DNA of 64,000 bases from G963422595 sp963422595 (lineage in GTDB: Bacteria > Pseudomonadota > Gammaproteobacteria > UBA4575), in assembly GCA_963422595.1 (NCBI GenBank), contig OY730298.1:930001-994000 (forward strand), written 5' to 3'. How positions within the stretch are numbered: position 1 is the stretch's first letter; every line of letters begins with the position of its first letter. Both the position numbers and the translations under genes were made by a program. Shown piece after piece: positions 24,194 through 32,004 of the stretch. The notes under the pieces are model-generated. The model was not told where the DNA came from, ran no database searches, and saw nothing but the letters and a program-made list of their open reading frames with translations.

Positions 24194-26481
24194 ACCCTCA
24201 TCCCTATAGTATTCATCGTATCATTGCCGAAAATATCCACCACCTTCACCGCGATCTTACGCCTTCCAGGGGGACATTCATGTGCCACGCTCATCAGCTC
24301 CAGTGAGCGATCTTTGCGGGTGCGAAAACTTTGCCATTCGTTTTCAAACACATAATCGCCGGTCCATTGCTCCTGCCACTCTCCCGTTTCAGGATTCTGC
24401 ACCCGCATAATCTCACGCTTGCTTTCAAAGTCGAAGTCCACCGACCAATAGTCAATCCAGTCGCTCCAGTGTTCAGTCAGGGTCTCGCGTCGCATCACAC
24501 CTGCTCTGTCCTTGATCAGCTTAACGATACGGCCTCGCTCCACCACAATTTTGCTGCCCGATGATTTTTTCACTAAGGCCGCTTCAGCGTTGGGAATGGA
24601 ATCCTGTGAGTAGAACACCGAAAAATCGGTCAGCTCCACTGCCACTGTGGCAGTCTGGTTTTTCTTGTTGGTCTTCACGTGCGGCTTGACCTCAATATAG
24701 GCCACATCATGAAAGACGACCTGATTTTTTTCCACCGCGCGTTTGTCAAACACCTCAGCGGGGATGTATTTGGACGCGATGTCAATGCCCTTGGCGCGCG
24801 CCTCGTCCAGCACGTTGGGAATCAGTCCCATCTCAAACTCAAAGCCGAGGATATCTACTTTGGTGATGTGCTTGTTACGACATTCCAGAATAATTTTTTC
24901 CACAAACCGGCGGGTAACAGGCAGATTCACCGGCCCCACGGCCACCAGCCGCCCGGCTTTTTTGCCATGAAAGCCGGGGAAGTGCTCCACCTTCTCCGCC
25001 TGATACGCGCGCAGGATAAGGTCAAGGAAAGCGGCCTCTTTTGATTCCAGTTGCTTCTGCTGTTCCGCTTCACGCAGGTTTGGATTGACGCCGATATAGT
25101 GCTGCCGCTCGTATTTGCCAAGATTAAGGATTTCAAACGCGCGGTAGTTGTTGCCGTCAGCTTTTAATTGCCGCTGCACGCCGATCATGCGCTTGCGCGT
25201 GGTGTGGATGGCAAACTTGCCTAAATCCGTACAAATCCATTTGCGCCCGAGCTTTTCAGCCACCGCTGCGGTAGTGCCGGAACCGCAGAAAAAGTCAGCA
25301 ACCAGATCGCCTTCATTGGAAGAGGCCTTGATAATGCGTTCCAATAATTTCTCGGGTTTTTGAGTGGGGTAGTCGACTCTTTCATCAGCCATGGGATTGA
25401 CTATAGGAATATCAACCCAAATATTCTGAACCATTTGCCCTGGATAATTATCGGCATAAATTTTTCGGTATATTCGGGCAGTTGGCTTATCTGGCATAAC
25501 CAGTTCATTGTTTTTATACATTATTTCCATGCGTTCTTTTTTGTACAGCCAACCAGTCTTCGGTGACTTCACCCCATGAAAGTCGTATTGAAGATTTGGG
25601 CGTGCTAAAGGATTTACTAAGGGAGATTTCATATATCTCCGACCGTCGCCATCGTCAAACTTGAATCGCTCTTTGATATATTTTTTTGTGTTGTCGTCAT
25701 CTTTTGAATAAGTAGGATTAAAAATTCGATCCACCGATTTTCCATAGAACAATAAGGTGTCATTCGTTATGCCAAATTGGTCAGAAGACCATGCCTGTGC
25801 TTGCTTGCGTCTCCAGATAACTTCATTCACGAAATTTGAATCTTGAAACACCTCGTCCAACACCATGCGGATATAACTATTCACCCGCCAATCACAATGT
25901 ACGTAGATACTGCCATCCTCCGCCAATAAATCCCGCATCAGCACCAGCCGCTCGTCAATCATGGCGATGAACGAGTCCGCACCCTTGCCCCAGGTGTCGC
26001 GGTAGGCGATTTCTTCCAGAATGTTTGGTTTCTTGGTGAAGTTATCGTCGCCGATGGCGATGTCCATGGAAAAGTCCGCGCCCACGTCGAACGGCGGATC
26101 GATATAGATCAGCTTCAGCCCACCCTGTTTTTCAATCTGTTCGCGTAACGGACCGTTTTTAAGACTGGATAAAATGAGTTTGTTGTCGCCCCAGATCAGT
26201 TTATTCGTCCAGCCCTTTAGCTGTCTTCCCCGACTGTCCACGGCGAACAAATCACCGGTGATGGGGTTGTCCTCGGGCTTCTCGGCGCGCGGTTCATCCA
26301 CGTGCTCAATGGTCTGAAACGGCAGCACCACGTTGCATACCTCATGGGTCTTACCATTCCACACCAGTTCCACCTCGCGCTTGTCCGCGAACAACAGAAA
26401 GCGGTATTTATCGGGTAGCGGTTTGTCCGCCTCCAGACAGCGGATAACCTCCTGCTTTTCGTGGTCGGATAATTTCAGCAC
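24190..26481 (-). CDS. mod: Type III DNA methyltransferase (Mod), N6-adenine
   Basis: Specificity and modification subunit of the type III system, 763 residues starting at GTG. DPPF (catalytic motif IV) is at residues 128-131 and the S-adenosylmethionine motif FCGSG at 398-402, the order of beta-class methylases. Between them is the target-recognition region. The last ~300 residues form the Mod-specific C-terminal domain ending AVKVVDIFGNDT and then MNTIGMRV. Its stop overlaps the GTG of the zeta-like fragment. The first gene of the island operon, it is transcribed away from tRNA-Asn. Parts of its tail are duplicated at 21128 and 22994. Confidence 0.94.
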   Translation of the reverse strand: MLKLSDHEKQEVIRCLEADKPLPDKYRFLLFADKREVELVWNGKTHEVCNVVLPFQTIEHVDEPRAEKPEDNPITGDLFAVDSRGRQLKGWTNKLIWGDNKLILSSLKNGPLREQIEKQGGLKLIYIDPPFDVGADFSMDIAIGDDNFTKKPNILEEIAYRDTWGKGADSFIAMIDERLVLMRDLLAEDGSIYVHCDWRVNSYIRMVLDEVFQDSNFVNEVIWRRKQAQAWSSDQFGITNDTLLFYGKSVDRIFNPTYSKDDDNTKKYIKERFKFDDGDGRRYMKSPLVNPLARPNLQYDFHGVKSPKTGWLYKKERMEIMYKNNELVMPDKPTARIYRKIYADNYPGQMVQNIWVDIPIVNPMADERVDYPTQKPEKLLERIIKASSNEGDLVADFFCGSGTTAAVAEKLGRKWICTDLGKFAIHTTRKRMIGVQRQLKADGNNYRAFEILNLGKYERQHYIGVNPNLREAEQQKQLESKEAAFLDLILRAYQAEKVEHFPGFHGKKAGRLVAVGPVNLPVTRRFVEKIILECRNKHITKVDILGFEFEMGLIPNVLDEARAKGIDIASKYIPAEVFDKRAVEKNQVVFHDVAYIEVKPHVKTNKKNQTATVAVELTDFSVFYSQDSIPNAEAALVKKSSGSKIVVERGRIVKLIKDRAGVMRRETLTEHWSDWIDYWSVDFDFESKREIMRVQNPETGEWQEQWTGDYVFENEWQSFRTRKDRSLELMSVAHECPPGRRKIAVKVVDIFGNDTMNTIGMRV

Positions 26482-26580
26482 GGTATTGCTTGCTTATTAA
26501 TCGGTTCTTTACCTCATCTTGTGCGCAACTCCGATGCTTTCCCAAGGGCCTGATGACGGATGAGAATTTGATACTGTGCG

Positions 26581-26634
26581 TTATCCTGCTTTATCTGTTG
26601 CTTTTTATCCTGAACGGCCATGTTCATATCTTTT
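26581..26634. repeat. ATCCTG-type repeat at the mod side of the island
   Basis: Degenerate unit TTATCCTG, TTATC and TTATCCTG followed by CCATGTTCATATCTTTT, resembling the copies at 16493-16620 beyond res. It lies in the 250-base gene-free gap between mod and tRNA-Asn. Together the two clusters bracket the island. Confidence 0.4.
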
Positions 26635-26733
26635 TACTACAACGCGAGCCTGCACGCCCGCACCAGGATTAGCTATTCACCCGTGTGCCCCAACAGGCGG
26701 GTGCCAGAGTCTTGAGTTTGGCGCGCTGAAAAA

Positions 26734-26809
26734 TGGCTCCCCGGGACGGGCTCGAACCGCCGACCTAGTGATTAACAGTCACCCGCTCTACCAACTGAGC
26801 TACCGGGGA
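26734..26809 (-). tRNA. tRNA-Asn (GTT)
   Basis: Full cloverleaf on the minus strand. The acceptor stem is TCCCCGG paired with CCGGGGA, the anticodon loop is CTGTTAA giving GTT, the T loop is GGTTCGAGCC, and the 3' end GCCA includes an encoded CCA. Its 3' end faces the defence island, a common arrangement when islands use tRNA genes as insertion sites, although no integrase is present. Confidence 0.97.
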
Positions 26810-26907
26810 ACAGAACAGCGCAAGATGGTAGCGAGCTATCTCAACTGGGTCAACACACCATAAAATCTATAATTGGAATTTTTCAGCTGCGTGTAGCTGA
26901 TTTTATT

Positions 26908-28086
26908 TCATAGCGTGCCAAGCCGTGACATGGCCACTTGCAGAATATCCATACTGGTCGCATACGAAATGCGGATGTGTCCTGGCGAACCAAAAGCACT
27001 GCCCGGCACTACTGCCACCCCTAAATTGGTGAGCAGGTATTCGGCAAAATCAGCGTCATTGGAAACGCCGTCGATGTTATCAATCAGGGCCTCTACATTT
27101 GGAAAGCAATAAAAGGTGCCGTCACCAGGCAGGCAGTGCATCCCATGCAAATCGTTCAGGGTGGCAACCACGCAGTCGTGGCGTTCTTCAAACGCCTCAC
27201 GCATCATAGTCACGCAGCTTTGATCGCCCTGTAACGCTGCCTCGGCCGCTGCCTGCGAAATAGAGCTTGGGTTTGAAGTGCTTTGAGATTGAACGGTGAT
27301 CATGGCCTTGATTACGGCAGCAGGTCCGGCAGCATACCCAATACGCCAGCCAGTCATGGAATATGCCTTTGAAACCCCGTTCAGAATGACGGCACGGTCT
27401 TTAAGCGTCGGCGTAGTGTTTAAGATATTTACGAATTTCTGATCTCGAAACATGATATGTTCATAAATATCGTCGGTGACGACATAAACGTGCTGGTGTG
27501 TTTCGAGTACCCGGCCCAGTGCGGCCAACTCGTCTTTACTATAAGCCATGCCGGACGGATTAGACGGGCTGTTGATGACCAGCAATTTGGTTTTATCCGT
27601 AATCGCCTGCTCTAAATCTTCAGCGGTAATTTTGCAACGGTTTGCATAGCTGCTCGGAATAATTACCGGACTGGCACCGGTCAATAGCACCATATCCGGG
27701 TAAGATACCCAATACGGCGCGGGAATAAGTACTTCATCGCCCTCGTTTAGCAGCACCTGACACAAGTTATAAAACACCTGCTTGCCACCATTAGACACCA
27801 TCACTGCATCGATTTCGTAGTCGAGTTGATTATCGCGCGCGAATTTTTCGACAATGGCCTGCTTAAGCGTGGTGGTGCCCGCTACCGCAGTGTATTTAGT
27901 TTTACCGGTTCGCATGGCTGCTATAGCCGCTTCTTTGATGTGCTCGGGGGTGTCGAAGTCGGGTTCGCCAGCGGCTAAATTCAATATATTGCCACCCGTC
28001 GCGCGGATTTGATTAGCACGTGCCGTTATGGCTAAAGTGGCGGATGGCTTAATATGTGAAATGCGATTGGCTAATGAGTTGTGCAT
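26908..28086 (-). CDS. Aspartate aminotransferase (class I PLP aminotransferase)
   Basis: Type I-gamma aspartate/prephenate-like aminotransferase, 392 residues from the ATG at 28086; an in-frame ATG at 28119 adds 11 residues with no better ribosome site. Family blocks are AGEPDFDTP, the NSPSNPSG motif, DDIYEHI, the PLP lysine in SKAYSMTGWRIGY, and the closing HIRISYA with the carboxylate-binding arginine. It is divergently arranged with uvrB, separated by about 60 bases. It could supply the transamination missing between pheA and tyrA, where no hisC gene is present. Confidence 0.9.
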   Translation of the reverse strand: MHNSLANRISHIKPSATLAITARANQIRATGGNILNLAAGEPDFDTPEHIKEAAIAAMRTGKTKYTAVAGTTTLKQAIVEKFARDNQLDYEIDAVMVSNGGKQVFYNLCQVLLNEGDEVLIPAPYWVSYPDMVLLTGASPVIIPSSYANRCKITAEDLEQAITDKTKLLVINSPSNPSGMAYSKDELAALGRVLETHQHVYVVTDDIYEHIMFRDQKFVNILNTTPTLKDRAVILNGVSKAYSMTGWRIGYAAGPAAVIKAMITVQSQSTSNPSSISQAAAEAALQGDQSCVTMMREAFEERHDCVVATLNDLHGMHCLPGDGTFYCFPNVEALIDNIDGVSNDADFAEYLLTNLGVAVVPGSAFGSPGHIRISYATSMDILQVAMSRLGTL

Positions 28087-28145
28087 GAACGTGTAGACTT
28101 TGTAGTGTTGGCCAATCATACCGAAACTTTCAAGCAGAGATAAGA

Positions 28146-30176
28146 GTGGAACAGCATTTTCGTATCAACGCCAGGTTCGCCCCTGCGGGTGATCAGCCGC
28201 GCGCCATAAAAACTCTGGTCGCAGGTCTTAACGATGGCCTGGCTCACCAAACCCTGTTGGGCGTTACTGGTTCAGGCAAGACATTTACTATTGCTAACGT
28301 CATTGCGCAAGTGCAGCGGCCTACGATTATCCTGGCGCACAACAAAACCCTGGCGGCGCAACTGTATGAAGAGATGAAACAATTTTTCCCGGCGCACGCG
28401 GTGGAATATTTCGTTTCTTATTATGACTATTATCAGCCCGAGGCCTATGTTCCTTCCAGTGACACCTATATTGAAAAAGATGCCTCCATCAATGAACACA
28501 TCGAACAAATGCGGTTATCGGCCACCAAGGCCCTGTTTGAACGTCCGGACACCATCATTGTAGCCACGGTGTCGGCAATCTATGGACTGGGTGATCCTAA
28601 GGCCTATCTCAATATGGTGATACACCTCGATCGGGGAGATCGCGCCGATCAAAGGGAGTTATTACGGCGACTGGCCGAGCTTCAGTATACGCGCAACGAC
28701 TTTGAGCTACGTCGTGGCACCTTTCGGGTACGTGGCGACATTATCGACGTACATCCGGCAGAGTCGGAACGGGAAGGTATTCGTATTGAGCTTTGTGACG
28801 ATGAAATTGAAAGCCTGAGTTACTTTGACCCACTTACCGGAGAACTCATTCGCAAGGTGCCGCGATTGACGGTTTATCCCAAGACCCACTATGTAACGCC
28901 CAGAGAGATATTATTACGTGCCACCAAACAGATTAAAGCAGAGCTCAAACAGCACCTGCGCGAACTCCACAAGGCCAACCGTTTAGTGGAGGCGCAGCGT
29001 CTTGAGCAGCGCACGCGCTTCGACCTGGAAATGATTCAGGAAATTGGCTATTGCGCCGGTATTGAAAATTATTCGCGTTATTTATCCGGTCGCAAGGCGG
29101 GCGAACCGCCGCCCTGTTTATTAGATTACCTGCCCGACAAGGCCCTCATCGTCATGGATGAAAGCCACGTATCGGTGCCACAATTCAGGGCCATGTATCG
29201 TGGTGACAGGTCACGCAAAGAGACGCTGGTCGAATACGGCTTTCGGCTACCCTCGGCGCTTGACAACCGGCCCTTGAAGTTCGAGGAATTTGAAGCCCTC
29301 GCGCCGCAGACAATTTACGTATCCGCCACGCCCGGGAACTATGAAATGCAAAAATCCGGGGTTGTGGCTGAGCAGGTAGTACGCCCTACAGGATTGGTGG
29401 ATCCGGAAATCGAAGTGCGGCCTGTCGCCTTCCAGGTGGACGATGTGCTATCGGAAATTAACCAGCGGGTGGCGAGCCGCGAGCGCGTATTGATTACCAC
29501 GCTTACTAAACGCATGGCCGAAGACCTTACCGAGTATTTAGCCGAACATGGAGTACGGGTGCGTTATCTGCACTCAGATATTGACACCGTACAGCGTGTC
29601 GGGATTATTCGTGGCTTACGCAAGGCTGATTTTGACGTTTTGGTGGGTATTAATTTATTACGCGAAGGACTGGATATCCCCGAAGTTTCCCTGATAGCGA
29701 TCCTGGATGCCGATAAAGAAGGGTTTTTGCGTTCCGAGCGTTCGCTTATCCAAACGGTAGGTCGCGCAGCCCGACACGTGCGTGGCAAGGCGATCATGTA
29801 TGCCGATGAAATTACCGGCTCTATGCAGCGCGCCATAGACGAAACCGAACGCCGGCGCATCAGGCAAATCGCCTTTAACAAAAAACATGGGATTATACCA
29901 ACTGGCATTACCAGGAAAGTATCCGACATCATGGAGGGTGCCGGGAAAACGTCTTATGCCTATGACAGGGGCAAGGCGCGCGCCAAAGTGGCGGAGGAAC
30001 TGATCGCCTATGCGGCGATGAGTCCCGAAGAGGGCATGCGAAAAATAAAGCGGCTTGAACGCGAGATGCATGCGCACGCGAGGAATTTAGAGTTTGAAGA
30101 AGCCGCGAAGACACGCGATGAAATTATTCGTCTGAAAGACGTAATTTTGAAGAAGCCAGAGGCCATGTCCGGATAA
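28146..30176 (+). CDS. uvrB: UvrABC excision nuclease subunit B
   Basis: Damage-verification helicase of nucleotide excision repair, 676 residues, starting at GTG. Walker A is GVTGSGKTFT near residue 38. The beta-hairpin that clamps damaged DNA is visible as YYDYYQPEAYVP, helicase motif II is DESH, and motif VI is QTVGRAARH. A C-terminal UVR domain (about 635-670) contacts UvrC. It is divergent from the aminotransferase. No SOS box was identified in the short shared upstream region. Confidence 0.98.
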   Translation: MEQHFRINARFAPAGDQPRAIKTLVAGLNDGLAHQTLLGVTGSGKTFTIANVIAQVQRPTIILAHNKTLAAQLYEEMKQFFPAHAVEYFVSYYDYYQPEAYVPSSDTYIEKDASINEHIEQMRLSATKALFERPDTIIVATVSAIYGLGDPKAYLNMVIHLDRGDRADQRELLRRLAELQYTRNDFELRRGTFRVRGDIIDVHPAESEREGIRIELCDDEIESLSYFDPLTGELIRKVPRLTVYPKTHYVTPREILLRATKQIKAELKQHLRELHKANRLVEAQRLEQRTRFDLEMIQEIGYCAGIENYSRYLSGRKAGEPPPCLLDYLPDKALIVMDESHVSVPQFRAMYRGDRSRKETLVEYGFRLPSALDNRPLKFEEFEALAPQTIYVSATPGNYEMQKSGVVAEQVVRPTGLVDPEIEVRPVAFQVDDVLSEINQRVASRERVLITTLTKRMAEDLTEYLAEHGVRVRYLHSDIDTVQRVGIIRGLRKADFDVLVGINLLREGLDIPEVSLIAILDADKEGFLRSERSLIQTVGRAARHVRGKAIMYADEITGSMQRAIDETERRRIRQIAFNKKHGIIPTGITRKVSDIMEGAGKTSYAYDRGKARAKVAEELIAYAAMSPEEGMRKIKRLEREMHAHARNLEFEEAAKTRDEIIRLKDVILKKPEAMSG

Positions 30177-30233
30177 AGCCGCTTTACCTTTTTAAGCCAG
30201 CTACCAGTACCTTCAGGGACGTTGTCAGCTTAT

Positions 30234-30887
30234 TTATAACAGCTTTACTAATGCAGCTACCACGCCAACCGCAACCACCATCATAGAACCCAAACGAACG
30301 GTAAGACGCAGTTCAAGCTCTTTTAAGTCCCGTTTGGTAGTTGCCTCAAGCTGTTTAATCGCTGCCTCAAGTTCTTTTGAGTCCCGTTTGGTAGCTACCT
30401 CAAGCTCTTTTAAGTCCCGTTTGGTAGCTGCCTCAAGCTCTTTTAAGTCCTGCCTGGTAGCTGCTTCAAGTTCTTTTAAGTACCGTTTGGTAGTTGCCTC
30501 AAGCTCTTTTAAGTCCCGTTTGGTAGCTACCTCAAGTTCTTTTAAGTCCCGTTTAGTGGTTGCCCCAAGCTGTTTAATTGCTACCTCAAGTTCTTTTAAG
30601 TCCCGTTTGGTAACTACCTCAAGTTCTTTTAAGTCCCGTTTGGTAACTACCTCAAGTTCTTTTAAGTCCCGTTTAGTGGTTGCCCCAAGCTGTTTAATTG
30701 CTACCTCAAGTTCTTTTAAGTCCCGCCTGGTAGCTGCCTCAAGTTGTTTTAAGTCTTGTTTAGTGGCAAGTTTTTCATCAACTAATTTAGCTTGAGATTG
30801 CGATAATACTTCGGCCTGCTCTACCGGCATACCTACCTGAGTAAGTTGCTTTACCAGAGTATGCGTATCAAAGACGATGCTGTTCAT
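30234..30887 (-). CDS. DUF1640-like coiled-coil protein with hendecad repeats and C-terminal membrane anchor
   Basis: 217 residues. The N-terminus (FDTHTLVKQLTQVGMPVEQAEVL) matches DUF1640-type proteins. The middle is a long coiled coil made of 11-residue units such as ATKRDLKELEV, with 18-residue units (AIKQLG plus a hendecad) in places. The last ~20 residues (MMVVAVGVVAALVKLL) form a membrane segment. Repeats are nearly identical at the DNA level, so copy number probably changes. Its ATG overlaps the stop of a 53-residue membrane/coiled-coil gene. Function is unknown; a membrane-tethered rod or oligomer is likely. Confidence 0.8.
   Translation of the reverse strand: MNSIVFDTHTLVKQLTQVGMPVEQAEVLSQSQAKLVDEKLATKQDLKQLEAATRRDLKELEVAIKQLGATTKRDLKELEVVTKRDLKELEVVTKRDLKELEVAIKQLGATTKRDLKELEVATKRDLKELEATTKRYLKELEAATRQDLKELEAATKRDLKELEVATKRDSKELEAAIKQLEATTKRDLKELELRLTVRLGSMMVVAVGVVAALVKLL
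30312..30772. repeat. 33-bp minisatellite encoding hendecads
   Basis: About a dozen tandem copies of a 33-bp unit (core CAAGTTCTTTTAAGTCCCG on the plus strand), interspersed with 54-bp variants containing CAAGCTGTTTAATTGCTACC. A longer block of this kind recurs identically starting near 30538 and 30658. Period 33 keeps the reading frame of the coiled-coil gene. It is not a CRISPR, because there are no unique spacers. Confidence 0.9.
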
Positions 30888-31045
30888 GGTTGCGTGGCGC
30901 GTAGTTGCCCATCTAATTGATCTATGCGCTGCTCCAGTTGGTCTGTGCGCCGGTCTAAATTATTACGCAGGCTTCGCTGGCTATTGAGGATTAATCTGGC
31001 AAAGGCAACGCCCACGGCGATAATAGTGATTACTTCAGGATTCAT
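30884..31045 (-). CDS. Small membrane/coiled-coil protein, 53 aa
   Basis: ATG at 31045, TGA overlapping the ATG of the next gene (ATGA). An N-terminal hydrophobic segment (EVITIIAVGVAFARLIL, residues 4-20) is followed by a charged helical stretch with repeating RTDQLEQRIDQLDGQL. The build, one membrane anchor then a short coiled coil, mirrors the downstream DUF1640-like protein in reverse, and the overlap implies they are made together and may interact. Function is unknown. It is small but the overlap and composition support it. Confidence 0.7.
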   Translation of the reverse strand: MNPEVITIIAVGVAFARLILNSQRSLRNNLDRRTDQLEQRIDQLDGQLRATQP

Positions 31046-31258
31046 GGCATTACTCAACCCTCTGATGTATGCATGCGAGCATCAATAAGATTCATCATAG
31101 TTGTTTATTTTCACCAGCTACCATGCAAGATTGATCAAAAGCCACGTATGTTGTTTGTCACCAACATACTAATACTTTTATAATCAGGCAGCAAGCTACG
31201 TACGATCCCGAAGATCGGGTGCCACTTGCGCAAACGGACTGCCTGGAAAACACTTAAT

Positions 31259-31335
31259 TGGTAGGCGCGATCGGACTCGAACCAACGACCTCTACCATGT
31301 CAGGGTAGCGCTCTGACCAACTGAGCTACGCGCCT
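31259..31335 (-). tRNA. tRNA-Val (GAC)
   Basis: Minus-strand cloverleaf. The acceptor AGGCGCG pairs with CGCGCCT, the D arm is GCTCAGTTGGTCAGAGC, the anticodon loop CTGACAT gives GAC, the T arm is GTTGGTTCGAGTCC, and CCA is encoded. It stands alone between the coiled-coil gene pair and the thrS upstream region. Confidence 0.97.
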
Positions 31336-31511
31336 GTTCAGGCCCATGAAAATAACATAGATTCAACGTCTGTGATACCTCCTTGCCGTGCTTCAGCCCT
31401 GGTCCAGGTTGGCGCAAGCCGCCTGCAATAATGCTCTGACATACGTGGGGATATACCTTAATAGATAAGAAAACTACGCCAGGCGGATAGTAGCGTGCTG
31501 GCAGGTGATAA

Positions 31512-31620
31512 GGTATGGTGACGCACCTGTGTGCATGTGATTTAAGTGCCTGTACATATCAGGCTTCTTATAAGTATTGCTTAGTATGGTGACGCGCCTG
31601 CGTACATGTGATTAAGTGCT
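31512..31620. repeat. Direct repeat pair of about 38 bp
   Basis: Copy one, 31512-31550, and copy two, 31583-31620, share TATGGTGACGC, CCTG, ACATGTGATT or GCATGTGATT, and AAGTGC with few changes. The period is about 70 bases. Noncoding and upstream of thrS. Confidence 0.65.
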
Positions 31621-31653
31621 GCCAGGGTGCGGCGGCGAATAACTCGCGTGTGA

Positions 31654-31750
31654 TATATGCAAGAGAACGGAAAACGGCTTTGGTTTTATAATTAAGTTGC
31701 CAAAGGACACCTTATTCTCACGTATATGCAGGACAGCGGAGCACGGCTTT
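31654..31750. repeat. Second direct repeat pair upstream of thrS
   Basis: Segments at 31654-31681 and 31723-31750 share TATATGCA, a GGA-rich middle and ACGGCTTT, with about six differences in 28 bases. The spacing, about 69 bases, equals that of the preceding pair, so the region may be an old array with a ~70-bp period. Confidence 0.45.
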
Positions 31751-32004
31751 ATTAATTATGCTTTACTTGGCTATAGCTTTATTAATAAAAATACAGGGCG
31801 GAACTCCAAAACGTCTCTTAATGTAGAGTTGCCTGTCAGGCGATCGCGGTCATTTTACGACGTTTAGTGTCATCTCAGGACGAAAAAAAAACGTTTGATT
31901 GTTAAGATCGGCACGGAAAGTAAGCGTTTCTGAAGTTTTGGCCGGGGCCTGCAACCGCCCTAAAGACACGTGGCCATTGGTAGCGGTCACCACTGGAGAT
32001 TTTT

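Larger units (their letters stand above)
31336..32004. other. Gene-free 669-bp region upstream of thrS
   Basis: No convincing coding frame on either strand. It contains two pairs of imperfect direct repeats (entered separately) and an AT-rich part near 31740-31800. The thrS promoter and any leader must lie here. The last bases give CTGGAG then ATTTTT before the thrS ATG, a good Shine-Dalgarno. A translational operator for ThrRS is plausible but I could not identify a tRNA-like fold. Confidence 0.5.

Noticed and set aside
30312..30772. Regular repeat array resembling a CRISPR
   Set aside because: Units are contiguous 33-bp coding repeats without unique spacers, and they keep an open coiled-coil frame. 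No cas genes are present.
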